From: Streptomyces typhae
GTDB taxonomy: Bacteria; Actinomycetota; Actinomycetes; Streptomycetales; Streptomycetaceae
Direction: 5' to 3'
Length of the DNA: 64,000 nt
Assembly: GCF_009755605.1 (NCBI RefSeq)
Contig: NZ_WPNZ01000010.1
Location: forward strand, 1-64,000
Part shown: piece after piece, positions 33,331-42,297 of the stretch
Position numbering within the stretch: position 1 is the stretch's first letter
How the letters are laid out: the number at the start of each line of letters is the position of its first letter
The notes under the pieces: model-generated
Seen by the model: only the letters and a program-made list of their open reading frames with translations
What the model was told of the DNA's origin: nothing
The model's database searches: none
Made by a program: the position numbers and the translations under genes

Positions 33331-34920
33331 ATGGCTCATCTGCGCTCCTCGCGCACGTCGCGCTCCAGACGCCTGGCACTCACCCTGCCGCTCGGTGTCG
33401 TGCTCGCCGCAGCGGTCGGCTTCGCGCCCGGCGCCGCGACCGCCGCCCCGCTCGACTCCCCCGGCTCCGTCACCGCACGGGCCGGGAACGCCGACGCCCC
33501 CGCGGCCGGCAAGCTCGCCTACGTCGTGAACACCCGCACCGACGCCAAGACCATCGCCGCCGTGAAGCGCGCGATAGCCAAGGCCGACGGCACGGTCGTC
33601 GTCACGTACGCGAAAATCGGCGTGATCGTCGCCCACTCGGCCAACCCCGACTTCGGCAAGCAACTGCGTGACGTACGGGGTGTGCAGTCCGCGGGCGCCA
33701 CCCGCACCTCGCCGCTCACCCCGGCCACCACCACGCAGGAGGGCGCACCCACCTTCCTGTCGAAGGACAAGGCCGAGGCGCTGCGGCAGCGGGCCGCGGC
33801 GGGCAAGGGCGGCGCCCCCGCCCAGGAGCCGCTCGAGGCCGACCAGTGGGACCTGCGCTCCATCGGCGCCGACAAGGCGGCCGGGATCAACCCGGGCAGC
33901 AAGAAGGTCACCGTCGGCGTCATCGACACCGGTGTGGACGACACCCACCCCGACCTCGCGCCCAACTTCTCGGCCTCGCAGTCCGCGAGCTGCGTCGGCG
34001 GCAAGGCGGACACCTCGCCCGGTGCCTGGCGCCCGGCGACGCCTGAGCACTACCACGGCACGCACGTGGCGGGCGAGATAGCCGCCGCCCGCAACAACGT
34101 CGGTGTCGCGGGCGTCGCGCCCGGCGTGAAGGTCGCGGGCATCAAGGTGGCCGACCCGGTCGGCCAGCTGTTCTACGCGGAGAACGTGGTCTGCGCCTTC
34201 GTGTTCGCCGCCGACAACGGCATCGAGATCACCAACAACAGCTACTACGTGGACCCGTGGCTGTACAACTGCAAGGACGACCCGGACCAGCGGGCCATCC
34301 TCGACGCGGTCAACCGCTCCCAGCTCTACGCCCAGCGCAAGGGCACCCTGAACATCGCCTCCGCGGGCAACTCCAACCACGACCTGGACGCGGACGAGAT
34401 CGTCGACGAGTCGAGCCCGAACGACTCCACCCCGGTCGAGCGGACCATCGACCCACACACGTGCCTCGACGTGCCCACCCAGCTCCCGGGCGTCGTCACG
34501 GTCAGCGCGACGGGCGTGTACGGCGCCAAGTCCTACTACTCCACGTACGGCAACGGCGTCGTCGACGTCGCGGCCCCCGGCGGTGACCGGCGCTACCAGA
34601 AGCCGACCGACACCCCCTCGAAGGACGGCGGCATCCTCTCCACGATGCCGGGCAACCAGTACGCCTGGCTCCAGGGCACGTCCATGGCGTCCCCGCACGT
34701 GGCCGGTGTCGCGGCGCTGCTGAAGTCCACCCACCCCAAGGCGGGCCCGGCCACGCTCCAGCGGCTGCTCAAGGCGCAGGCGGACAACCCCGGCTGCCCG
34801 ACGAAGCCGTACGACCCGGACGGTGACGGCAAGGTCGACGCGGTCTGCAAGGGCGGCAAGAACCGCAACGGCTTCTACGGCCACGGGATCGTCGACGCGC
34901 TCGACGCCGTCAAGAAGTGA
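33331..34920 (+). CDS. Secreted S8 subtilisin-like serine protease (first of a pair)
   Basis: 529 residues, extracellular. The Sec signal peptide (1-39, ending GAATAA) is followed by an I9-like propeptide (about 62-125) and an S8 domain with the triad D199 (VIDTGVDD), H242 (HGTHVAGE) and S451 (GTSMASPH), and N303 in the oxyanion hole. Near the end, YDPDGDGKVD (494-503) has the spacing of a calcium-binding loop. ATG at 33331 follows GTGGAG. The next gene, 8 nt after the stop, is a paralogue. Confidence 0.94.
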   Translation: MAHLRSSRTSRSRRLALTLPLGVVLAAAVGFAPGAATAAPLDSPGSVTARAGNADAPAAGKLAYVVNTRTDAKTIAAVKRAIAKADGTVVVTYAKIGVIVAHSANPDFGKQLRDVRGVQSAGATRTSPLTPATTTQEGAPTFLSKDKAEALRQRAAAGKGGAPAQEPLEADQWDLRSIGADKAAGINPGSKKVTVGVIDTGVDDTHPDLAPNFSASQSASCVGGKADTSPGAWRPATPEHYHGTHVAGEIAAARNNVGVAGVAPGVKVAGIKVADPVGQLFYAENVVCAFVFAADNGIEITNNSYYVDPWLYNCKDDPDQRAILDAVNRSQLYAQRKGTLNIASAGNSNHDLDADEIVDESSPNDSTPVERTIDPHTCLDVPTQLPGVVTVSATGVYGAKSYYSTYGNGVVDVAAPGGDRRYQKPTDTPSKDGGILSTMPGNQYAWLQGTSMASPHVAGVAALLKSTHPKAGPATLQRLLKAQADNPGCPTKPYDPDGDGKVDAVCKGGKNRNGFYGHGIVDALDAVKK

Positions 34921-34928
34921 GGGGCCCG

Positions 34929-36500
34929 ATGACCAGTCACCACACTCCCCTCGCCCGGCGCGCGCTCGCCCTGCCCCTCGGTGTCGCGGTGGTGTCCGCG
35001 CTCGCCTTCCTGCCCGGCACCGCGTCCGCGCAGCCCGACGCTCCGGCGGCGCCGGGGGCCGCGGGCGTGGGCGCGGGTGTGCTCGCCGCAGCCGCCGACG
35101 GTTCGTCGATGAGCTACGTGGTCAACCTCCGCACGGGCCACGGCTCCTGGGCGGCGAAGTACGTGAAGCAGGCCGTCGCCAAGGCCGGCGGCAAGGTCGT
35201 GATCTCGTACGACAAGATCGGCGTCATCGTCGTGCACTCGGCGAACCCCGACTTCGCGAAGCAGATCCGCAAGGTCAAGGGCGTGCAGTCGGCCGGTGCC
35301 ACCCGTACGGCGCCGCTGTCCGCGCAGTCCAGCGACGACATCGACGACGCCCGGCCGCTGACCGCCAAGGAGGCGAAGGCCGCCGCGGGCCGGGCCGCGG
35401 GCGCACAGGACGAGCTGGAGCCGCTGCAGTGGGACCTGCCCGCCATGAAGGCGGACAAGGCCCACAAGGTCTCCCTCGGCAGCCCGAAGGTGACCGTCGG
35501 CGTCCTCGACTCCGGCGTCGACGACACCCACCCCGACATCGCGCCGAACTTCGACAGGCGCGCGTCCGCGAGCTGTCTGGGCGGCGTGCCCACGCAGAAG
35601 GACAACGCGTGGCGGCCGGTCGAGAACGAGAGCGACCACGGCATGCACGTGGCGGGCACCATCGCCGCAGCGAAGAACGGCACCGGCATCACCGGTGTCG
35701 CGCCGGGCGTGAAGGTCGCGAGCCTCAAGGTGGCCGAGCCCGCCACCGGCATGTACTACACGGAAGCCGTCGTCTGCGGCTTCATGTGGGCGGCCGACCA
35801 CGGCGTGGACGTGACGAACAGCAGCTACTACACGGATCCGTGGCTGTTCAACTGCCGTACCGACGACGACCAGAAGGCGCTCGTCGACGCGGTGGGCCGG
35901 GCCTCCAGGTACGCGGAGCGCAAGGGCGCGGTGAACGTCGCCGCGGCCGGCAACGCGAGGACGGACCTCGCCCAGGACGAGATCGTCGACGAGTCGAGCC
36001 CGGACGACACCACTCCCGTCAGGCGGACCATCAAGACGGCGGACTGCCTGGACCTGCCCTCGCAGCTCCCGGGCGTGGTGACCGTGTCGTCCACGGGTGC
36101 CAAGAACATCAAGTCCTCGTTCTCGAACTACGGCAAGGGCGTCATCGACATCGCGGCCCCCGGCGGCGACTCGACCGCCTTCCAGAAGCCGCAGCCGCCC
36201 GCCACCAGCGGGCTCATCCTGTCGACGCTTCCGGGCAACAAGTTCGGCTACAAGGCCGGTACGTCGATGGCCTCGCCGCACGCCGCGGGCGTGGCCGCGC
36301 TCATCAAGTCGTCGCACCCCAAGGCCTCCGCGGCCCGGGTGAAGGCCCTGCTGTACCGGCAGGCCGACGCGATGCCGTGCACCGACCCGTACGACATCGA
36401 CGGCGACGGCAAGGTCGACGCGGTGTGCGAGGGCGGCAGGAACAAGAACGGCTTCTACGGCGTGGGCATGGCCGACGCCCTGGACGCCGTGCGCAGGTAG
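34929..36500 (+). CDS. Secreted S8 subtilisin-like serine protease (second of a pair)
   Basis: 523 residues, a tandem paralogue of the preceding gene with the same domain order. Signal peptide 1-34, propeptide about 60-125, and triad D194 (VLDSGVDD), H237 (HGMHVAGT), S446 (GTSMASPH). The same C-terminal calcium-loop-like YDIDGDGKVD (488-497) is kept. ATG at 34929 has GAGGGG 4 nt upstream; the pair is one operon. Divergence in the propeptide-domain linker suggests separate activation or substrates. Confidence 0.94.
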   Translation: MTSHHTPLARRALALPLGVAVVSALAFLPGTASAQPDAPAAPGAAGVGAGVLAAAADGSSMSYVVNLRTGHGSWAAKYVKQAVAKAGGKVVISYDKIGVIVVHSANPDFAKQIRKVKGVQSAGATRTAPLSAQSSDDIDDARPLTAKEAKAAAGRAAGAQDELEPLQWDLPAMKADKAHKVSLGSPKVTVGVLDSGVDDTHPDIAPNFDRRASASCLGGVPTQKDNAWRPVENESDHGMHVAGTIAAAKNGTGITGVAPGVKVASLKVAEPATGMYYTEAVVCGFMWAADHGVDVTNSSYYTDPWLFNCRTDDDQKALVDAVGRASRYAERKGAVNVAAAGNARTDLAQDEIVDESSPDDTTPVRRTIKTADCLDLPSQLPGVVTVSSTGAKNIKSSFSNYGKGVIDIAAPGGDSTAFQKPQPPATSGLILSTLPGNKFGYKAGTSMASPHAAGVAALIKSSHPKASAARVKALLYRQADAMPCTDPYDIDGDGKVDAVCEGGRNKNGFYGVGMADALDAVRR

Positions 36501-36539
36501 GTCCGCGCGCGGGCGGGGTGCCCCCGCGCGCGAGGGACC

Positions 36540-36571
36540 GGGGCCGGGCGGCGTGCGGACCGCCCGGCCCC
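36540..36571 (+). terminator. Terminator after the protease pair
   Basis: Perfect 12-bp arms (36540-36551, 36560-36571) with an 8-nt loop, followed by TCTCTC. Confidence 0.8.
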
Positions 36572-36580
36572 TCTCTCATG

Positions 36581-36640
36581 CCCCGTGGGCCCGTGCCTGC
36601 CCCCGTGGGACCGTGCATGCCCCCGTGGGACCGTGCGGGT
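36581..36640. repeat. 20-bp tandem repeat, three copies
   Basis: The unit CCCCGTGGGACCGTGCATGC recurs at 36581-36600, 36601-36620 and 36621-36640 with a few changes, between the protease terminator and the CopD-like gene. Confidence 0.85.
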
Positions 36641-36720
36641 GCGCGAAGGGGCGGAACGACAGCCCACCAGTTGTTTGCCCGGACTTGCCCCGGAGTGCGA
36701 AGCCTGGTGAAGATCGTGTG

Positions 36721-37794
36721 GTGAGCTCCATAGGACCCCCCGTGGAACCCGGCGGCGAGACGGCGGACGCGGCGGCTGCCGCCGCGCTCTCCCCGCGTCC
36801 CGCCCGCGCGGACGCGCGGCCCCGTCCGGCCGCGGCCGGCCGTGCCGTCGCCGTCCTCGTCCTCGTGGCCGTCGCTGCCGTCGTCCCGCTCTTCGGCCCT
36901 TCCGCCGTCCTGGAGGACACCGGTGAGGCGCGGGTGCCGGGGACCGAGGGCATCACGTTCCTGCGTACGGTCCTCTTCGGCGCGTTGTGCGTGCAGTTGG
37001 GCGAGGTGTTCGTGGCCCGCGTCGCGGCCCGGGTGCCGGGGGCGCGGGACGGGGCGGCACCGGCCCGGTGGGGGTGCTGGGCGGCGGTCGCGGGCTGTGC
37101 CGCCGCGCTCGGCCTCGCCGCGTTCGTGGCAGGCGGCAATCTGGTGCCGCACCAGCTGTCCGACCTGGACGTCGGCGGGCTCTCCGGGACGCGGGACGGA
37201 CGCCTGGCCCTCGTCGAGGTCAACGCCTTCGTCGTGGCCGCCCTCTGCGCGCGCTCGCGCCGCCCGGACAGCGCCGTCCTGCCGCTGGCCGCCGTGATCG
37301 TGGCGGAGGCGCTGCGCGCGCACCCGCCGGCGGAGGACACCCCGCTCATCGGCTCCGGCCTCACCCTGGTGCATCTGACCTGCGCGGCGCTGTGGGCGGG
37401 CGGTCTGCTGTACGCCCTGCGCACGGTGCGGACCCTGCGGACGCGGGCTCCGGAGGCGGGGGTCGCCGTGCTCACCCGCTATGCGCGCGCGGCGGCCCTG
37501 CTGTTCGCCGCGATCACCGCGACGGGCATCGTCAGCACCCTGCGCCGGATGCCGCCGGGCACCGTGACGGACCAGCTGACGGAGACGGCCTACGGCCGCA
37601 CCCTGCTCGCCAAGGTGCTGCTCGTGACCGTCGTCGCCGTCCTCGCGCTGCTCGCCCGGCGGCGGCTCGGGCGGTCCCCGAAGGGCCGGACGGCCGCCGC
37701 GTACGCGCCCGCGCGGGTCGAGGTGGTCGTGCTCGCCCTCGTGGTGGCGGTGTCGGCGCTGCTCACCGTCGTGCCGTTGCCGATCCGCTGGTGA
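36721..37794 (+). CDS. CopD-domain membrane protein
   Basis: 357 residues with about eight membrane helices. The CopD-like C-terminal region has LTLVHLTCAALWAGGLLYAL with the conserved His/Trp/Gly pattern and GRTLLAKVLLVTVVAVLALL. Members are linked to copper uptake or tolerance; copper handling here is inference since no CopC domain is fused. GTG at 36721 (or 36718) is chosen; TTGCCC-N18-GAAGAT-N6-GTG is a possible leaderless promoter. The 3' end overlaps the convergent lysoplasmalogenase-like gene by 32 nt. Confidence 0.82.
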   Translation: MSSIGPPVEPGGETADAAAAAALSPRPARADARPRPAAAGRAVAVLVLVAVAAVVPLFGPSAVLEDTGEARVPGTEGITFLRTVLFGALCVQLGEVFVARVAARVPGARDGAAPARWGCWAAVAGCAAALGLAAFVAGGNLVPHQLSDLDVGGLSGTRDGRLALVEVNAFVVAALCARSRRPDSAVLPLAAVIVAEALRAHPPAEDTPLIGSGLTLVHLTCAALWAGGLLYALRTVRTLRTRAPEAGVAVLTRYARAAALLFAAITATGIVSTLRRMPPGTVTDQLTETAYGRTLLAKVLLVTVVAVLALLARRRLGRSPKGRTAAAYAPARVEVVVLALVVAVSALLTVVPLPIRW

Positions 37795-38511
37795 GGACGG
37801 ACCCTTCCGCGCCGGTGAGGACGGCTCTGGCGAGGAGGGCCTGGGCGGCGATGTAGGTCAGCATGACCCAGAAGTCGGGGCGGGGGGCCTGCGGCCAGCC
37901 GGCCACGTCGGTGGCGATGAGGGTGTCCGAGAGCAGGAACAGGGCGCCGCCCGCCGCCGCCGTGAGGCCGAGCCCGGTCGCGCCGAGGGCCATGGCGGTG
38001 AGCAGCAGGCTGTAGCCCGCCACCGGGACACGCATGTCCGGGGGCAGGTCGGGCCACAGGAGGGCCACCGTGACCACAAGGGCCGCGGCGTACGTCGTCG
38101 CGACGAAGGCGGCGCGGGGGCGGGAGCGCACGCCGTACCGGCGGAACAGTGTCAAGTAGCAGACGTGGCCGACGGCGAAGGACGCCATGCCGGTCAGGAA
38201 GGCGGGGTCGGCGTCCGACAGGAGGAGGATGTCGCCTCCCCAGCCGAGGAGGAGGGCCGCGGTGAGGAGGCGGGGGCCTCGGCGGAGGGTGGCGTACGCG
38301 GCCAGGAGCGGCATGAGGAGGGGCTTGAGGAGGGTGTGGCCCGCGTCGGACCCGGCCGCGAGGGTGGCCAGGTCCGCCACCGCCACCAGGGCGAATGCCG
38401 TGAGGGCTGCCGTTCCGCAGCGGAGTCGCGCGGGCGTTGGAGCAACGGTGCCCGAAGCGGTGGGCTGTGCCCACCCGTTCCGCCGTGCGGAGCGATCGCG
38501 TACAGCGGGGG

Positions 38512-38515
<4 letters not shown>
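37763..38515 (-). CDS. YhhN/lysoplasmalogenase-like membrane protein
   Basis: 250 residues, seven or eight membrane segments. The YhhN/TMEM86 pattern is visible in HTLLKPLLMPLLAAYATLR, LLGWGGDILLL with the conserved aspartate, and FAVGHVCYLTLF. The family cleaves the vinyl-ether bond of lysoplasmalogens in animals; the bacterial substrate is unknown. GTG at 38515 overlaps the sterol-desaturase-like stop by 4 nt (GTGA), so both lipid-type enzymes are coupled. Confidence 0.85.
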
Positions 38516-39438
<923 letters not shown>

Positions 39439-39444
39439 GCAGGC

Positions 39445-39500
39445 ACCGTAGAACGGCCGTGGGCCCGCCGCCAGACGTTGTTACCGATAAGTATTACCGA
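39445..39500 (-). promoter_or_regulatory. Leaderless promoter and upstream repeat of the desaturase gene
   Basis: TACGGT (39445-39450, minus) is 6 nt from the start. Upstream, TTACCGA occurs twice in direct orientation (39481-39487, 39494-39500), 13 bp apart, in an otherwise rare AT-rich island; this could be an activator site. Confidence 0.5.
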
Positions 39501-39538
39501 GGGTACGCCCTGGTTTTTTGGTGGTCTCCGCCAAGAAG

Positions 39539-39590
39539 GCGCCTCCGCGCACGCGGCGTGACGGCCGCCTCCACGCACGCGGCTGACGGA
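39539..39590. repeat. Tandem duplication of about 26 bp
   Basis: Two copies of a CGCCTCCRCGCACGCGGC-containing unit lie side by side between the desaturase and exonuclease genes. The rest of this 339-nt gap holds no gene. Confidence 0.6.
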
Positions 39591-39777
39591 GCGGATGTTC
39601 CTGCCCGAGGGGCGCGCCCCCGCCCGCGCGCCCAATCCCCGGAAGCCGAAAGGCTGTTCACGCCGTCGGTGCGGGCCCTGGTGGCGGGGCTGCTCGGCTC
39701 CAAAGGGACCGACAGTGGCGCGAACACACCCGGCCCAGGGAACCGACTGTCGGTCGTGGCCCGTATCCTCATGGACC

Positions 39778-40920
39778 ATGCTCGAAGACCGCACGACCGC
39801 ACCGCCGACGGAGGGGCCGAAGGGGCCCGACGCACCGCAGGCGCCGCAGGGACCGGCGAGGGGGGAGGCGATCGCGGCGACGGCCGCCCCCGGACCCGCC
39901 GCACCCTGGCCCACGGCCTACCCCTCGGGGTACGCGGTCGTGGACGTCGAGACCACCGGCCTGTCCAGAGACGACCGGATCATCTCGGCCGCGGTCTACC
40001 GCCTCGACGCCCGCGGCGACGTGGAGGACCACTGGTACACGCTGGTGAACCCGCAGCGCGACCCGGGCCCCGTGTGGATCCACGGCCTGACGAGCGACAA
40101 GCTGGCGGGCGCCCCGCTCTTCGCCGACATCGCCGAGGAGTTCGCGGCCCGGCTCGCGGACCGCGTCCTGGTCGCGCACAACGCCGTCTTCGACTGGTCG
40201 ATGATCGCCCGCGAGTACGCCCGCGCGGAGCGCACCGCGCCCGTCCGCCAGCGGCTGTGCACCATCGCGCTCTCCAAGGAGCTGGGCCTGCCGCTGCCCA
40301 ACCACAAGCTGGAGTCCCTCGCCGCGCACTTCGGCGTCGTCCAGCGCCAGGCCCACCACGCCCTCGACGACGCCCGTGTCCTCGCCGAGGCGTTCCGGCC
40401 GAGCCTGCACGCGGCGGCGGGCGACGGCGTGCGGCTGCCGCTCCTGGAGTGCCGCGCGCTGACCGAGTGGTCCGACGGCTCGGCCCGCATCGGCCACCAG
40501 AGCACCGGCCCCGGCTCCTACGGCGGCGCCAACTCCTCGTACCGTCCGGGAAGTTGGCGGCCCTCCCGGAAGCGCCCCGCCTGCCCCTATCCGAACCCGG
40601 GGCGGTGGCAGGACGGCAAGCCGCTCCAGCAGGGCATGCGGGTCGCGTTCTCCGGGGACACCTCCGTGGAGCGCGAGCTCCTGGAGGACCGGGCGTTCGA
40701 GGCCGGTCTGCACATCGCGACCAGCGTGTCGCGGCTGACGAGCCTGCTGGTCACCAACGACCCGGACTCGGGCACGTCGAAGACGACGAAGGCGCGGGCG
40801 TTCGGTACGCCGGTCGTCGACGAGGCCGCCTTCGGCCAGCTCCTCCAGGACGTCGCGCCGGCCGACGGCACGGCCGGCAGCGTGCCCCCGCCCGGCGGAC
40901 CCGCCCCCTCGGACGGGTGA
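39778..40920 (+). CDS. DEDDh-family 3'-5' exonuclease with BRCT-like C-terminus
   Basis: 380 residues. After a Pro/Ala-rich leader (1-45) comes a DnaQ-like exonuclease (about 50-215): DVETTGL (D56, E58), HNAVFDWSM and HHALDDA supply the DEDDh residues. The C-terminal part (GMRVAFSGDTSVERELLEDRA, then TSLLVTNDPDSGTSKTTKA, about 280-365) looks like a BRCT domain, as in the epsilon-like proteins of actinobacteria. ATG at 39778 follows a TATCCT hexamer by 8 nt, so the message is nearly leaderless. Repair or replication role inferred. Confidence 0.88.
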   Translation: MLEDRTTAPPTEGPKGPDAPQAPQGPARGEAIAATAAPGPAAPWPTAYPSGYAVVDVETTGLSRDDRIISAAVYRLDARGDVEDHWYTLVNPQRDPGPVWIHGLTSDKLAGAPLFADIAEEFAARLADRVLVAHNAVFDWSMIAREYARAERTAPVRQRLCTIALSKELGLPLPNHKLESLAAHFGVVQRQAHHALDDARVLAEAFRPSLHAAAGDGVRLPLLECRALTEWSDGSARIGHQSTGPGSYGGANSSYRPGSWRPSRKRPACPYPNPGRWQDGKPLQQGMRVAFSGDTSVERELLEDRAFEAGLHIATSVSRLTSLLVTNDPDSGTSKTTKARAFGTPVVDEAAFGQLLQDVAPADGTAGSVPPPGGPAPSDG

Positions 40921-40984
40921 TTGCCGGGCGACTCGCCCGCCCGCCGCTCGCCCCGCGCCGCCGCCGGGTCCCACCCTGTGGCGC

Positions 40985-41218
40985 ATGGCACGTTGCGAGG
41001 TCTGCGGAAACGACTACGGCATGTCCTTCGAGGTGCACGCGCAGGGCGCGGTGCACGTCTTCGACTGCTTCTCCTGCGCCATCCACCGCATGGCGCCGAT
41101 CTGCGAGCACTGCCGGTGCCGCATCATCGGGCAGGGCGTCGAGGTGGAGGGCCACTGGTACTGCGGGGCGCACTGCTCCCGCGCGGAGGGGCGGGTGGGC
41201 ATCGTCGACAAGGTGTGA
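40985..41218 (+). CDS. Small cysteine-rich putative metal-binding protein
   Basis: 77 residues with four Cys pairs: CEVCG, CFSCAIH, CEHCRC and CGAHC. This arrangement suggests two zinc ribbons or a metallothionein-like metal store. A conserved small protein in actinobacteria; function unknown. ATG at 40985 has no ribosome site; CACCCT 7 nt upstream may be a -10. It lies between the exonuclease and SURF1 genes on the same strand. Confidence 0.85.
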   Translation: MARCEVCGNDYGMSFEVHAQGAVHVFDCFSCAIHRMAPICEHCRCRIIGQGVEVEGHWYCGAHCSRAEGRVGIVDKV

Positions 41219-41266
41219 GCACGAGGTGGCGCCCCACCCCCTGTCGGACACCCCATGGCCGAGTTG

Positions 41267-41272
41267 TACCGT
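41267..41272 (+). promoter_or_regulatory. -10 hexamer of leaderless SURF1 promoter
   Basis: TACCGT is exactly 6 nt before GTG at 41279, pointing to that codon as the start. Confidence 0.5.
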
Positions 41273-41278
41273 CATGGG

Positions 41279-42079
41279 GTGTACCGCTTCCTGTTGACCC
41301 GCCAGTGGGTGATCCTCACCCTCATCGGCCTCGTCCTCATCCCCGTGATGATCGAGCTGGGCTTCTGGCAGCTGCACCGGCACGAGAGGCGCGTGGCGCA
41401 CAACGCGAAGATCGGCAGGGCCCTGGACGCCCCGCCGGTCCCCGCCGAGCGGCTCACCGCGCCCGGCCGTGACGTCCCGGACTCCGCCGTGTACCGCAGG
41501 GTCACCGCCCGCGGCAGCTACGACCCGCGGCACGAGGTCGTCGTCCGCCGCCGCACCAACGCCGACGACGAGGTCGGCTTCCACGTCCTGACCCCGTTCG
41601 TCCTCGACAACGGCAAGGTCCTGCTCGTGAACCGCGGCTGGATCCCCGCCGACGGACCGCAGACCGCCTTCCCGAAGATCCCCGCCCCGGCCCGGGGCGT
41701 CGTCACGGTCACGGGCCGTCTGATGGCCGACGAGACGTCCGCGGCCAGCGGCATCAAGGACGTACGGGGCCTGCCCGACCGGCAGATCATGCTGATCAGC
41801 AGCGGCCAGCAGGCCCACGCCCTGGGCAAGGAGGTGCTCGGCGGCTACATCGAGCAGACCTCGCCGCAGCCGGACGACGGCTCCCCCCAGCTCCTCGGCG
41901 CGCCCGACCACAGCGGGATCGGGGCGCACATGGCGTACGCCGTGCAGTGGTGGCTGTTCGCCGCCGGGGTGCCCGCGGGCTGGATCGTCCTGGTCCGCCG
42001 CGAGGTCAAGGACCGCAGGGCGGCGGCCGCGAAGACGGAGTCGGAGCCCGCGGAGGAGACCGCTCCGGCCACGGCCTGA
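41279..42079 (+). CDS. SURF1 family cytochrome oxidase assembly protein
   Basis: 266 residues. SURF1 helps insert haem a into cytochrome c oxidase subunit I. Two membrane helices flank an extracytoplasmic domain: residues about 10-30 (WVILTLIGLVLIPVMIELGFW followed by QLHRHERR) and about 215-235. The motifs LLVNRGWIPADG and HMAYAVQWWLFAA match the family. I start at GTG 41279 (VYRFLLTRQWV) because TACCGT precedes it by 6 nt and homologues begin with YRFLLT; ATG at 41255 would lie upstream of that -10. Confidence 0.9.
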   Translation: MYRFLLTRQWVILTLIGLVLIPVMIELGFWQLHRHERRVAHNAKIGRALDAPPVPAERLTAPGRDVPDSAVYRRVTARGSYDPRHEVVVRRRTNADDEVGFHVLTPFVLDNGKVLLVNRGWIPADGPQTAFPKIPAPARGVVTVTGRLMADETSAASGIKDVRGLPDRQIMLISSGQQAHALGKEVLGGYIEQTSPQPDDGSPQLLGAPDHSGIGAHMAYAVQWWLFAAGVPAGWIVLVRREVKDRRAAAAKTESEPAEETAPATA

Positions 42080-42129
42080 CGCGCGCGCACGGCCCGCGTG
42101 GCACCCGCTGTCCGACGACACGGCACAGC

Positions 42130-42176
42130 GACGACGGGACATCCCGACCCGGCGACGACGGGACGCCCCGGCCCGA
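42130..42176. repeat. 24-bp direct repeat upstream of the GH15 gene
   Basis: CGACGACGGGACATCCCGAC and a near-identical CGACGACGGGACGCCCCGGC stand next to each other in a 218-nt intergenic region. Confidence 0.6.
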
Positions 42177-42264
42177 TGACACGGCCCCGCGACGGCGGGG
42201 GTGCCCCCTGTGTACCCACGGCGCCGGAGCCGGGCGGCCGAGGCACTTGCGCGCACGCCCCCGA

Positions 42265-42292
42265 TTGACGGTCCCGTGATCCGGGAAACCGT
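42265..42292 (+). promoter_or_regulatory. Promoter of the GH15 gene
   Basis: TTGACG (42265-42270), 16-nt spacer and AACCGT (42287-42292), 5 nt before GTG at 42298. Good -35, moderate -10; the transcript would be leaderless. Confidence 0.55.
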
Positions 42293-42297
42293 CATCC

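Noticed and set aside
36578..36724. 48-codon ORF ending on the CopD start (TGGTGAG)
   Set aside because: Composed mainly of the 20-bp repeat and lacks a ribosome site; the stop/start overlap is probably chance.
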